64,000 nt of DNA from Polymyxa betae (lineage: Eukaryota > Endomyxa > Phytomyxea > Plasmodiophorida > Plasmodiophoridae). A program made the translations under genes and the position numbers. The notes below the pieces were generated by a model. The model worked only from the letters and a program-made list of their open reading frames with translations. It made no database searches and was not told the origin of the DNA. The stretch spans positions 152,055-216,054 of the forward strand of contig RBZT01000563.1 of the NCBI GenBank assembly GCA_003693705.1, given 5' to 3'. The number at the start of each line of letters is the position of its first letter. The stretch's first letter is position 1. Of the stretch, positions 1 to 10,621 are shown one piece after another.

Positions 1-1104
1 TTGGTAATTATCAATGCAGAATCCGGGGACATTGCGATTATCACTGTTCTCGCAATTACAGATGCAATCCTTGAAATCGAATGTGCCTCTAGCACACCCT
101 GCTTTCGGCGGAAGACATGAATTTTCCTCTGCACGATTACTACAAGTTAGCAATTCGTGGATTAGATGAATGTCCTTGGGTGTTTGCATGTACGAGACGA
201 GCTGAGCATTTGTGACAATCCAGACATTCTCAAAGTCAAGGACTTGGCCGATGAACTTGCTGAAGGCTTCCATGGCGGTATCATCTTCCAGCAGATTTTT
301 GGACAGCGGGATGGAAACCGGAGCACGATTTCCATAGAAGCTTGCTGCAAAGTTGAATGCCAGTAATGAAGCCCAATCCGGATTGGAACTTAGGGCATTG
401 CCAAGTGAGACATCGCTTTGACCGCCATTTCCTGTCTTGTTGTGCCTGTCTCGAAATTCCCAAACAGGAATCTCAATCAGTCCAGGATGCCGCTCTCGAG
501 CATCACACATAACATGGGGATCGCTGCAATCCTCAGCAATTCCAAAATCCATCGTATATGGCCAATGCCGTTCGCCAGGGTTTTGAACTGCTTCCAGAAT
601 ACTGTGGTCGTATTTGAATCCAATCTGGCCCAGGATCGATCGGGTCCCGATTCCGTTGCTCCATTTCGGCGCGCGAAACCCTATGATTTGATCAGCAGGG
701 ATCTGTGAGCTTTGAACAAGCCAATCCCTGGCCTTGGTAATCTGCGATTGGATATCGCCTCCTTCGGCAGCTGCTGTGACAGCAATTTCAAAGTAACGGT
801 TGAAAGCATTACGAATCATGTCGGCATTCGAATGTTCACGAATGTACCATGTAATTGGAATATTGCAGCCATTCAGGTTTTTATGCCTCCTCGTCAGTTT
901 CACCATTCGGGAGAACGTCGATTGTGTCATGAGCTCGTCCGTATACAGAATAACGAACTGTGGCGTATTATCGCGATCGAAACGCCCAGGCGATGTGGTT
1001 GAAGGGCATATACAGGATGGCAACTGACATTCATCTGGGCATTGATCGTCTGCCAGAATCACAGTAATAGTAACAAAGCATATCCATAACGCTTTTCTCT
1101 TCAT
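1..1104 (-). CDS. Secreted polysaccharide (chitin) deacetylase-like protein, probably catalytically inactive, C-terminus cut by window edge
   Basis: An uninterrupted 368-codon frame starts at the ATG at 1104 and runs off the window at position 1. It begins with a hydrophobic signal peptide (MKRKALWICFVTITVILA) and continues as a NodB/carbohydrate-esterase-4 fold, recognisable from PQFVILYTDEL, a GFRAPKW block (motif 3) and HWPYTMDF...IEIPVWEF, the layout of animal and fungal chitin deacetylases. The metal-site residues are altered: the usual TFDD reads YTDE, and the H-(S/T)-x-x-H zinc motif is replaced by AVTAAAEGG, so both histidines are missing. The tail is cysteine-rich (CARGTFDFKDCICNC). 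I infer an extracellular carbohydrate-binding or regulatory protein rather than an active deacetylase. No intron is seen. It is transcribed away from the Afi1-like gene across a gap of about 470 bp. Confidence 0.85.
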   Translation of the reverse strand, partial: MKRKALWICFVTITVILADDQCPDECQLPSCICPSTTSPGRFDRDNTPQFVILYTDELMTQSTFSRMVKLTRRHKNLNGCNIPITWYIREHSNADMIRNAFNRYFEIAVTAAAEGGDIQSQITKARDWLVQSSQIPADQIIGFRAPKWSNGIGTRSILGQIGFKYDHSILEAVQNPGERHWPYTMDFGIAEDCSDPHVMCDARERHPGLIEIPVWEFRDRHNKTGNGGQSDVSLGNALSSNPDWASLLAFNFAASFYGNRAPVSIPLSKNLLEDDTAMEAFSKFIGQVLDFENVWIVTNAQLVSYMQTPKDIHLIHELLTCSNRAEENSCLPPKAGCARGTFDFKDCICNCENSDNRNVPGFCIDNYQ

Positions 1105-1577
1105 GCTTTAGACCGACTGCATCTAGAATAACTTAATATTGTTTAGCAAATGATTCAACATCGTTTGGCGAGCCATGCAAGATCTGATGACTCATCCGAC
1201 TTCAGTCCCCATGTTGTTTTACTCTGCGAAAGCCATTTGGCTCGCATGTTTGGTTATGCTTGGTGCTGACTTGCATGATCGCCGCTAACAAATCTGGCTG
1301 TTCGGGCGTCGCCTCGACTCCGATCACACCATCACCAGTTCATATTTATAAAGGATGCAAATCAGTGAAAATTTGTAATGTGTATTGGCGACAGAGCTTT
1401 GAAAGGGGAGGCTCCATCCACACAGATAACGTTTCATGGCAGGCTGCTCTTCGACCTGCTTCAGCTTGATTATACAGAGCTCTCCCTTTAATGTTAAGCT
1501 CTGGATAGAGACGTCGATTGTCTTCATAATCGTTATCGAGGTTCAAAATTGAGGCGCCGGTTCCGAGCAGCCGCCGG

Positions 1578-4205
1578 GTGTCGGCTGCAGGCATCGCCGG
1601 TTTGGATGGCGCCGCCGTGCCTGTTTCTGTGCCGCTGGTCCGGCATTTGCTCCTGGCCGAGTTCGACATCGATAAGGGCAGTATTATAAAGTATCAGATT
1701 CCGGGTCCGACCGGAGCGCCTGAGACCAGCTTGGCTGAATGCATGCTTCCCGAGGGAGGCCATCTGCACGAAACCGACTCGACCATATTCTTCATCGCAC
1801 CGCAGAACGTCAAAGCTAATGACGATGCGACTGAATCATGGCTGGAGGAAAGCGGAGATGCTATCGATGCTTTTCGGATATTTCCTTTACAACAGCAATG
1901 CCAGACGGAAGTCTGCGAATCGCTCTGGCAAGTTCGCTGTTATGCGATGGATCCCGAAGACAAACAGTACGGGCTCATCAACGACGATGGCGGTCTCGTT
2001 CGTGTTCGATTTCGTGTGACAAAAGAAGCCACACAGGCGGCTCCGCCTCAGTATTCGTTAGATGTGGAACGTCTCGACGATAAGGGTGTCATTCGATCGA
2101 TTGTGGTTACGATGGATCTTCGTTATGCATTTCGGGACGAAGATCGATTCGCCGTCATCGATTTCGATTCGGAGTCTTCATGCAGTTTATCGCTGCAGTT
2201 TGAATCGCAAGACGACCTGCTTCGATTCGAAAGCGTCATTTGTAAAGTCGTTGATTCGACCGCCGGCAACGTGTACGCCTGGGATAACGTCAACGATTCC
2301 GTTCAGGACATTTTAGACCCGGAATTGGAAAAACGATACGCCGATTACAGAGAGATGGACGCCGCTTTATTCGTCTGCCTGAATATCGTCCAAACACGAA
2401 AAGTGCAATCTGTACGAAGGGGCGCCGTAGTGAAAGCGCTCGCTGTCGTTACCTCTCGACGATATGTTGAAATGTTTCGGCCGTTATTATCGAAAGCGTT
2501 GGACGAGATCTTCATCGCTCGGAACGATGAGCAGGTTTTATCGTTCTTAAATCAACTCCATGCAGTTTTATCAACGGTTCAATGCCCAACAGTTCAGGCA
2601 TCGCCCTTACATACTCGAGTCATTCGCGGGCTGTGTGGATACGGTACTGGATGCCCGTTCTCCGCTTTCGAAGTCCCGCTGGCTGGAGAGTCGTTTACTC
2701 TAAAATTGCCCATAGTCGATATCTATGAGGATGAACTCGGCGGGGTCAGTATTGTCGAGTTGGTGCGAATTTTCGGCGAGTCGGTTATGATCCTCTATAA
2801 TGGCATCTTCCTCGGGAGGCGGGTTCTGTTTCTGGGACATAATATGGCCGCCTCTCTCGTTTCTCGACTCGTACTTGCTGCCGCTGCAATGGTTCGGCCG
2901 CTGTCAGCTGGCGTCCTGCATCGTCTATTTCCTTATGCACATCTGACTAATCTCACATTCTTGCAGACTCCTGGTTTTATTGCTGGTGTTACCAACCCGA
3001 TATTTGCAAATCATTGGGAATGGTTTGATATATTGGCTGATATCAAGCAGGGAACTGTGCAGCTCTCGTCGCAGCAAGCCAATCAGGCTTCGGTTAGCGG
3101 CGCCAATGTAGTCCCTTCGTTAACGCCAGAAAAGCTTTTAGAGTCTTCAAGTGTTTCTCACGAATCGATTGATTTAGAAATGTACGCTCAGATGACGTCG
3201 GCGGGGACGGCTACTTTTGGTGAAGAATACACGAGGGCGGTGTTTTATGATCATACGCTATCGCTACTCGATCAGGTCGTGTCAAAAGAGCTATTCCGGG
3301 ACGATACTAGACGCCGTTATACGTTTGATGGAAATTCAGCTAGGCTGTCCGAATATCGTGCTGCGAAGCATCACGACTACCACGACGTATCAGTAAAATG
3401 CGCCCAGAGGCATTCGCTCTTTGGAAGGCATTTTAACACGATCAAAACCGTAAGATATTCGCTTTGCATCTCATAGAAGTATTCAGTAATGTTGTAGTCG
3501 GCGAGACTGCTTCAGGTTCGGCGACTTCCATCACGCCAATTACAAAACATTTTCGAGGAGATCGCATCCAGATTAATAACCGAAGAGCACGTTTGGCAGC
3601 TCCTGGATCTATTGCCTGAATGCCGCTCCGGCCTATTGCCAATTGCTATTAGCTTATTTGGACAGCAATTTGTACAGAAAGCCGCATTTGATCTTCTGGA
3701 AAGAATCGAGTCGACCGGTGTTGGAGCTAAAGCGATCGACCAGCTTCCGTTAATGCTATTGATGGCATATCGGAGGTTGAAGCGAGAGAAGAAGGAATCG
3801 CAGCGCAGGGAATCGACTGTTCTACCAGATTATATCCAGCAACGGGATTCATTTTCCCGATTAAGGCCCACCGTATCTGCCTCGTTCAAAGATTCACCCA
3901 GCTCATCCGACATAAGCAGGCTGACGTTCCCGAACTCAAGCTTAGTTGGACTGAACGCAACAGCGATGTTACCCATGTCGAGAACAGATTTGAACGCAAA
4001 AGGGGTGTCCCCGGAGGTCGTTATCTCCATGGTTCGTCAAGATACGGGATCATCGGGTCCAATACGTCCAGCCAGCCTCGAGTCAGATTTCCAAGCCGGG
4101 TCCAGCGACGACGACGCTATCGATAACGACGCCAATAGGCTGATGCAGCAGATTCAGAGCGACGACTCGGCCTATGCCAGGAGCGACATTGGCTCTGAAG
4201 ACTAA
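1578..4205 (+). CDS. AFI1: Afi1/SPA-domain (DENN-like) polarity and Arf-docking protein
   Basis: Two exons, about 850 residues. The N-terminus (HLLLAEFDIDKGSIIKYQ, then AECMLPEGGHLHETDSTIFF) matches the Afi1 Arf3-docking domain; the centre (GESVMILYNGIFLGRRVLFLG and LFPYAHLTNLTFLQTPGFIAG) matches the SPA (stabilisation of polarity axis) domain, a DENN relative. In yeast, Afi1 links Arf3 to polarised growth at the cortex. The first exon runs to about 3448, a donor GTAAGATATTC follows, and the second exon from about 3512 ends in an acidic tail with stop at 4205. The start is unresolved: the frame opens after a TAA at 1527, 1578 is GTG, and the first in-frame ATG lies inside the conserved domain, so a short upstream exon or a non-ATG start is likely. 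Confidence 0.85.
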
Positions 4206-4448
4206 TTAAACAGAAATAACATAATCGTACAAAGAGAGATACTGACCACTTGTGCAAACTTTTATTCCATATTGAATGGCTCTAGCTTCAATATCCATCA
4301 TTACGATGATTTCGTCCAATCCGCTCATGCTTAAGCCGTTACATACAAAGCATCGTTGTAATGCTACTTGAGTGACTGATGCAATTCTACATGATCAGCA
4401 GACCCGATCATGTAACTATAGTAAGATGGCCCGATAGATGTAAGCAGG

Positions 4449-6027
4449 ATGACGGTACGCGATACTACAAGGTTGCCCGGCCCGATGCCGGTTACGGGAA
4501 CAGCGGAATTAGGGTTTGCGTTCATGTGGTCGACGGCATCCAGCCGGATGTCCCGGGTGATGCCGGCCCGAATCGGTCGCCGCTCCTTGTCGCTGCTCTT
4601 CTCGGCGCCCACCAGGTTGCCGAGGGCACCTGCCACGCCGCCCTACCGTCGCAATGGCCGGTACATCAACCCTTGGCAGACCGCCCCGGAACGAAACATG
4701 GCCGCCGCTCTCTGGCGAATGTTACGATGTCATCTGAACTCACACGACGTTCAATTGCCAAGGACGCAGCCCGATTTCAACCTGATTCGAAACCCGCCAA
4801 ACTCCAACGACGAAGCCATTCTAACTTGGTACCGATGTTTCATCTCTTTTTTTCTCATGATTCACCTCTTACTAGGATCGGGCACTCCTCGTTTCTTATT
4901 CAAGTAAGTTCAAACCATGATCTTGCTTCTTATTCAACAATGCGTTTGTAGATAGGGCGCTATAATATTCTCACCGACCCTATCTTCTCAGAACGAGCTT
5001 CGCCATCGATCTGGTTCGGTCCTAAACGTATAGTTCCGGTTGCAAACGGGTCGCTATCGAATCTGGTCGCTGATTTACCTCCCATCGATATCGTTCTCAT
5101 CTCACACAACCATTACGATCATCTGTGCGCAGACACCGTCGACGCCTTGCACGCCTCGCATCGCCCAACCTTCTTCGTCCCGGCCGGCGTCGGCGAATGG
5201 ATGCGCCAGCGCCGTATCGACGACGTCGTCGAGATGGATTGGTGGCAAACGTCCTCCTCGCCTTGTTTGATGAGCAGCACATCTCCTCAGATTGAGATCA
5301 TCTCCTTACCTGTACAACACCTCACATCTCGCTCAATATTTGATCGTGGTGCTACATTATGTCTCAGCTATATGATGCGATTCCGAACATTGGATTCGAT
5401 TCGTCAAATCTATTTCGCCGGCGATACAGGTCCGTGTGGCTGTCGTTCGCGAATTTGTTCCTTATTCTTGAAAGGTTATCGTAACGTGCCGGAATCGTTC
5501 GTCGGTGATGAGAATGATCTCCCATCGAATCCTGTGTTCAGACAGGTCGGTGAGCGCCTTGGTCCGGTAGACCTTTCGCTGATCCCGATCGGTGCCTATT
5601 CGCCACGATGGTTCATGTCACCAATGCATTTATCTCCTGAGGACGCTGTCTGTGTTCACCAAGATCTGCGATCACGACAATCTATCGGCATGCATTGGGG
5701 CACCTTCTTCCTGTAACTCTCCTCTTTCCGCAATCAATATTCTGAAAATTTCGCAGAACCGAAGAACCAGCCGATGAACCGCCACGACGATTGCGCGCGG
5801 CGACCAGCGCCCAAGGCCTAACCGAGTCCGAATTCGGCGTGATGCAGCACGGCGAGACCAGACGCATCCAGTTCGAAACAGCAAACGAATTGATTCGCGA
5901 ATTCGAGACAACGCCGATGGCGCGCAGGTACGCCACCGACCTCCCATTGTGTTTACTAATCATCGATTGCAGCAGTAATAGGGCCGACGATGAGAGGCGG
6001 TCCAGTACGTTGCAGGCTCATCTCTAG
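4449..6027 (+). CDS. NAPEPLD: N-acyl-phosphatidylethanolamine-hydrolysing phospholipase D (NAPE-PLD)
   Basis: Metallo-beta-lactamase-fold enzyme that cleaves N-acyl-PE to N-acylethanolamine and phosphatidic acid at membranes. Exons joined by short introns give AILTWIGHSSFLIQIGRYNILTDPIF... in separate pieces, then SHNHYDHL (the HxHxDH metal motif), PVQHL, YFAGDTG, IPIGAYSPRWFM and MHWGTFFL. All dinuclear zinc ligands known for the mammalian enzyme are present in order. Introns fall near 4827-4877, 4905-4952, 5715-5758 and 5928-5972; the last is 45 nt, in frame, with a TTTACTAATC branch-like site. An insert (CGCRSRICSLFLKG...) follows AGDTG. ATG 4449 is the best start, although the first 60 residues are not conserved. 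The stop TAG at 6025-6027 interlocks with the stop of the opposite gene. Confidence 0.88.
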
Positions 6028-7546
6028 AAGATGGTAATCCAGCGGTTAATAACTGACGGATCCTTCTGCTGTTGATTGATGCATTCTGTGATCCAGAATA
6101 GGTTCCGCCGTTCCTGCTCTTTCAGCTTGACAAATGCCCAGATAAATGCGAAATGCGATTGCCCCTGAAACGCCTCACGATTCAGCTCGACCTCGCGCTC
6201 GTATAGCACGTCCTCGATCCTGTCATAATTAGCAGAACATTAACAGGGATCGATAGGCTGTTACTCTTTGCCTTCGTTATGAGCTCGTTGCCATAATTGT
6301 GCGAAAATCTTGTAATCTTCGAGGACGGCCCCGAGCTGGGTCGCATCACCCACCTGCGCGAATTTATCGATGGCGTTCGGGTACAAAGTCCCAAACGATG
6401 CGAACAGCTTGGCGCGATCATCGCGCCGAACGGGGTCGTTCAGCGGAGTTGCGAACGAATTAATCATGATGGAAATGGCACGGCGATCAGCCTCGAACTC
6501 GAGCAGCGTCTTCATAGTCTCCCACGTCTCACCGCCCATACGACGACAATAATCGTAGAAATCTTCCAGCCACAATCTGGGGACACGAACAATGACATTC
6601 ATAACGATACGATTAAAATGAGCGGCGTTACTTTTTGAGAATGTCGTTGATGACATCGATGTCTTCTTCAGAGAAGATCTGATGCATGTGCTGGAATGAG
6701 CTCAGCTCCTGGGTGACCGGCGCGATACATTCAAAATATTTCTCGAAATAACGAGCTACAGGGGTATCAATAAGGACCGTCGAATAGAGCTCCAAGAACC
6801 CTTCTTCTGTGTTCTCAAACGTCAATATCGACTGCCGACGACAATCAGCTATTTCTAAAAAAATGCAAAAACAAAACCGACTTTCATTCTCGGAAACCGA
6901 CCCATCGGATTGCATTTCGATAATAGTTGATCAGGAGCGCCTAGAACCAATATTCGATCTGGGTTTAGGGTTTAGGGTTTAGCTTATACCTCCTTTGATG
7001 AGGCTCAGGATCAGGAACGAGATGTTATCGAGCATGAATTCGAACGAGATCAGATCCATGAAGCTAGCCAGCGATCCGGTCGCCTGCGCTCGCACGAAAT
7101 CGTATTCCTTTCAATCGATCGGTGGCGAACATCAAGCGAAAAAAAAAACTGCACCGACCTTCTCTAATTTATTCGAGCAAGCTTCGACCACGAAATCGGG
7201 CGTCAATTTCCCTGACTGTAATGACTGCAGCGATTTGGCGTAATCGGTATCGGTTAGTGTCAGCTTCACATCGTCTACATGAATAAATCAATCGAGGGAA
7301 TTATGCATAATTCCGCAAACCGAGCGTTTCGCATTGGCAGAGCTGCCGATAATGATAATCCTGCAGGAACCCGGAACGGAACCCGCGAAAGACACCTTCT
7401 AGAAACCTATTCGAAGGTCAGAGATAGAGACATCGCCGCCGCCCTAAGTACCCATAGGAGATGTTGAAGGTGAGCAGGGAGCCGGGCGGCTCGTACGATC
7501 GGATGAACGACTCCTCCTCGTAGTAGTCGAGAGCGTCGTCGGCCAT
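6024..7546 (-). CDS. VMA6: V-type H+-ATPase V0 subunit d (Vma6)
   Basis: Central-stalk-coupling subunit of the vacuolar proton pump. Eight exons join in phase. Conserved pieces in order: FNISYGFLEGVFRGFRSG, CQCETL-DDVKLTLTDTDYA, RAQATGSLASFMDLISFEFM, GAPDQLLSKCNPMGRF, ELYSTVLIDTPVARYF, WLEDFYDYCRRMGGETWE, LEFEADRRAISIMINSF, and the terminal FVKLKEQERRNLFWITEC. Exon 1 is 7546-7452, exon 2 7406-7321, exon 3 starts at 7274. Introns are 45, 46, about 58 and only 31 nt (6989-6959, made largely of telomere-like repeats). The start is taken at MADDALDYY (7546); an in-frame upstream Met at 7600 is possible. The terminal TAG is 6026-6024, inside a CTAG shared with the NAPE-PLD stop. Confidence 0.95.
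6959..6989 (-). repeat. 31-nt intron of VMA6 composed of TTTAGGG/CCCTAAA telomere-like repeats
   Basis: On the minus strand the intron begins GTATAAGCT, continues as three CCCTAAA-type units and ends CCCAG. Removing it joins IKG-D-RILVLGAPDQL in phase 1, exactly where the Vma6 family is continuous. On the plus strand it reads as three GGGTTTA units. Confidence 0.85.
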
Positions 7547-7600
7547 GGAGTCTGTCGCCGACTGCTGATCTTGTGTCTCCGACCCCGTACAACACAGCAA

Positions 7601-9065
7601 TCTTCCCCGATCAGATATCGTTATAAGCCGATCTTCGACTCGCTCACAATAAAAGTCTCTCTTCTAGTGTAACGTTATGTCTTAACCAGGGTTACGTTAC
7701 TTCCATTGAGAAAAATCGCAACTTTTAAGTGTTTTTTTTTGAAAACTCAATAACCTCGCTGTGTCAAGCTATGTTGTTGGCGCCTAATGCCACCGATAGA
7801 TGGCGGGAATACGAATGAGGGAAGGGGGTTTAACCCATGCACAGCCTCTCGCAATGATTGCTTACAAATTGGAGGCCATTTGCATCCAGATTGATCAAAT
7901 CAGGAATACTGGAGTCAGACTCAGGTATTGTAGCTCTGTTCCAGAACTGAAAGTGAGTCTTATTTATCAGAGCTGGAAAATGGTATGATACTACTGACAA
8001 AATCATATTTATTTTCCGTGTCTTAAATGAGGGGATTTTTGGGATTGTTCCCAGTAATTGCTTCAATACTACTTTTTAAAGGTATTTCACATACGTGAAT
8101 CATACTGCAATCGATGCCAGCTCATGGTCGGCTCAAACTTTCTATGCCATAAGTCGCATCATATTACAAACTTTAAGCAAGACATCAATCTCCCGTCTGT
8201 TGCAGCTGATTTGATATTGGATAGACTGCAGAAGGCAGAGCTCCTGTCGTCTCCTGCAACAAAGCTCCTCTGAGAAGTCCATATGGAGACTCCTCGTTAC
8301 AACTTTGTATCGAAGCGCTTGCTAAAGTTAGTTTATGGTTAAGTTTGAGATATGCACATATTAGGAGACTTTTGCAATGGAATGGAAACATCTGTTGAAT
8401 GAAGCATAACGCCTTTCTGGCGTTCCAGCTAAGTTCCAGAAGTTTTAGACAAGAGACTTGTTTGTACGAAGTCTATACAATAGAATACTTCATCGACAGT
8501 CATGAGAATGCTCTCGCCCAGAGCTGTTTGCCAGGATTGGATTGGATTTTCTAGTTTGTTGATTTTGTCAACGGGCGGCGCGGTGACCCTCGCGCAAGGC
8601 AGGTATTACTGAGGCATCGCCTCAATCTACCAGGGGACTCTTACTTCCAGTTTCAGAGCCGATAACTAATACACCCATAGCTGTTTGCCAGGAACTTTGG
8701 ATAGCAATAAGAACCTGTTTGTTGCATTCACAGCATTTGACGAAATGTTGTGTATTTTGCTGTGTGTATCATTTGTGCACTTCGTCAAAAAGTGTCGTGT
8801 TTTAATCCGCCTGTGAATCCACGGCCTGCTATCCGCCTTCTGCTACGAAGGTGTGGGAGCTGTGGGTGAGCAGGGCAGCAGCCAGGGCAATCGCATCAGC
8901 GGCGGCAAGGCTGCAGCATCTTCAAAATAATCGCCTAACTGAACACAATCCTGATATGCTGCATGATTGCAAAGCCAATGCAAAGATCGACAACGTGGGC
9001 GAGATCGTGTGCTGTACCGGTCCTGAGGACCCCGAGCCGACCTGTGATAGTGTGCCAGCCGATCC
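7601..9065. other. Intergenic region, no gene recognised
   Basis: Between the V-ATPase d subunit (-) and the aspartyl protease (+). Short ORFs on both strands show no family I recognise. A 15-bp word AGCTGTTTGCCAGGA occurs at 8522-8536 and again at 8679-8693. The frame at 8851-9303 overlaps the protease start and looks like a shadow. Confidence 0.5.
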
Positions 9066-10312
9066 ATGTCGGAGCGCCTGGTCGTCGTCCTCGTCGTCCT
9101 GTTGGCCGTGGCCATCTCGCAGGCGGCCGGTCGCCGGATTGCATTACGACGGAACGTGCAGGCGGCGCAGAATCGGCTGGCGTATGTTCGGGCGGCCCGT
9201 GAACATCATCGGCAGCTCAGCGGGAATCGAACTGATGATGATGATATCGACATTGGTCTGGTGGATTCCATCATTCACGAGTTCCTGGCCGAGGTTCAAG
9301 TAGGTGATCCAGGCCAGGTCGTTCACGTTGTATTCGATACAGGATCGAGCGAGATCTGGATGTCATCTAGTTTATGTGATGACAATACATGCTTGCTGGA
9401 AGATCACAGATTTGATCCGAACCTATCCAGCACCTATGTTGGTAGTGATCGGAGAGAATCCTGTGTCTATGGATCTGGTGAGGTCGAGGGCCTGATCGGA
9501 TATGATCAGATCCAGATCGCATCAGGCGTTGTGGTCGAACGTCAATCTATGGGTCTCATAGAAGCACAAGACGGGTCCGTCTTTGAAGGTTTGTGCAGCG
9601 TTGATCGTCCTTGGTTTGCTTATTGAGTTCATGAAATCTAGCGGGTGTTCTGGATGGGATTGTTGGCATGTCATTGAAAGGTCTTTCATCATTCCAGGAT
9701 GACGACGACTTTCAGGAGAATTTACCTCTCATTTACAACATGCGAGCTCAGGGCCTCCTGCCCCGGGGCCAGTTCGCCTTCTATTTCTCTCGTGATGAGA
9801 CCCGCCGCCCCAGCGAGCTAGTATTTGGTGCTATGGATCCGGAACTGTACACCGGCTCGATGCGCTGGGTTGACGTCGTCGGTCAAGGGTTCTGGGCCGT
9901 CCCCATCACCAAGCTCACCATCGGTGGCATCGACGTTCGCGATTGCAACGAGGACAACCCGTGCTATGGCATCCTGGATTCGGGATCCACGGCGTTCACC
10001 GGACCTACCTTCGTCTTGGAGCAGATGGCGATGTCGTTCGAGTCTGGCACCAGAATCACTGATTTACCCAGGGTGACGTTCACGATCGGCGGAGTCGATT
10101 ACATCATCGAAGGCGAAGAGTACGTCATTTGTGAAGGCGTAGAATGCTGCCCGGGCTGGACCGCCATGGACTTCCCGGATGTCAACGCCTTCATTCTTGG
10201 AGATCTGTTCCTGGCCAAATACTTCACCATCTTTGACCTGGATCGTCATCGGGTCGGATTGGCCCCTGTCGCACCGCTCGTTGGTGGCAAACGACCTGGG
10301 AATCTGTATTGA
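9066..10312 (+). CDS. Secreted pepsin-like (A1) aspartyl protease
   Basis: Two exons, 9066-9588 and 9642-10312, with a 53-nt intron joining VFE-AGVLDGIVGMSLKG in phase 1. The ATG at 9066 precedes a strong signal peptide (RLVVVLVVLLAVAISQAA), then a short propeptide-like stretch. The two catalytic motifs are present: VVFDTGSSEIWM in the N-lobe and GILDSGSTAFTG in the C-lobe. The flap tyrosine region (SCVYGSGEVEGLIGYD) and the C-terminal FILGDLFLAKYFTIFDLDRHRVGLAP are typical of family A1. About 400 residues, the usual length. No transmembrane tail or GPI signal is obvious, so it is probably secreted or vacuolar. Substrate specificity cannot be read from the sequence. Confidence 0.93.
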
Positions 10313-10621
10313 AATCGGCGCCTTCCCTAAGAATGTGAAGAACTGCTTTAACAATTTCAAGCAGCTTCTGTAAATATACGCCATCAAATATCACTCCATT
10401 CCGGTCGAGAAAATGATCGAATTTGTGGTTGTTTAATTCTCGAATCCTGCTCTATTATTTCGAGTCAATGAAATTTCGGTCTTAGACCGGGAATTCGGCG
10501 CCAACAAGATAGTCCTGCTACTTAAGGGCATTTTTTGATCGCCAACAGGGTGCCACAATGAGATAAGCGGATTCGATTCGCGGAAATTGAATGATTATTA
10601 GGGACGAGAGAGAGATTCGGC

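Noticed and set aside
166-1027. Plus-strand frames opposite the deacetylase
   Set aside because: The minus strand is continuously open for 368 codons with clear domain homology.
1324-1669. Minus-strand frames upstream of the Afi1-like gene
   Set aside because: They overlap its conserved N-terminus or lie in the divergent promoter, with no recognisable domain.
8851-9303. 150-codon plus-strand frame
   Set aside because: Overlaps the signal peptide and N-lobe of the aspartyl protease in another frame; low-complexity R/S composition typical of a shadow.
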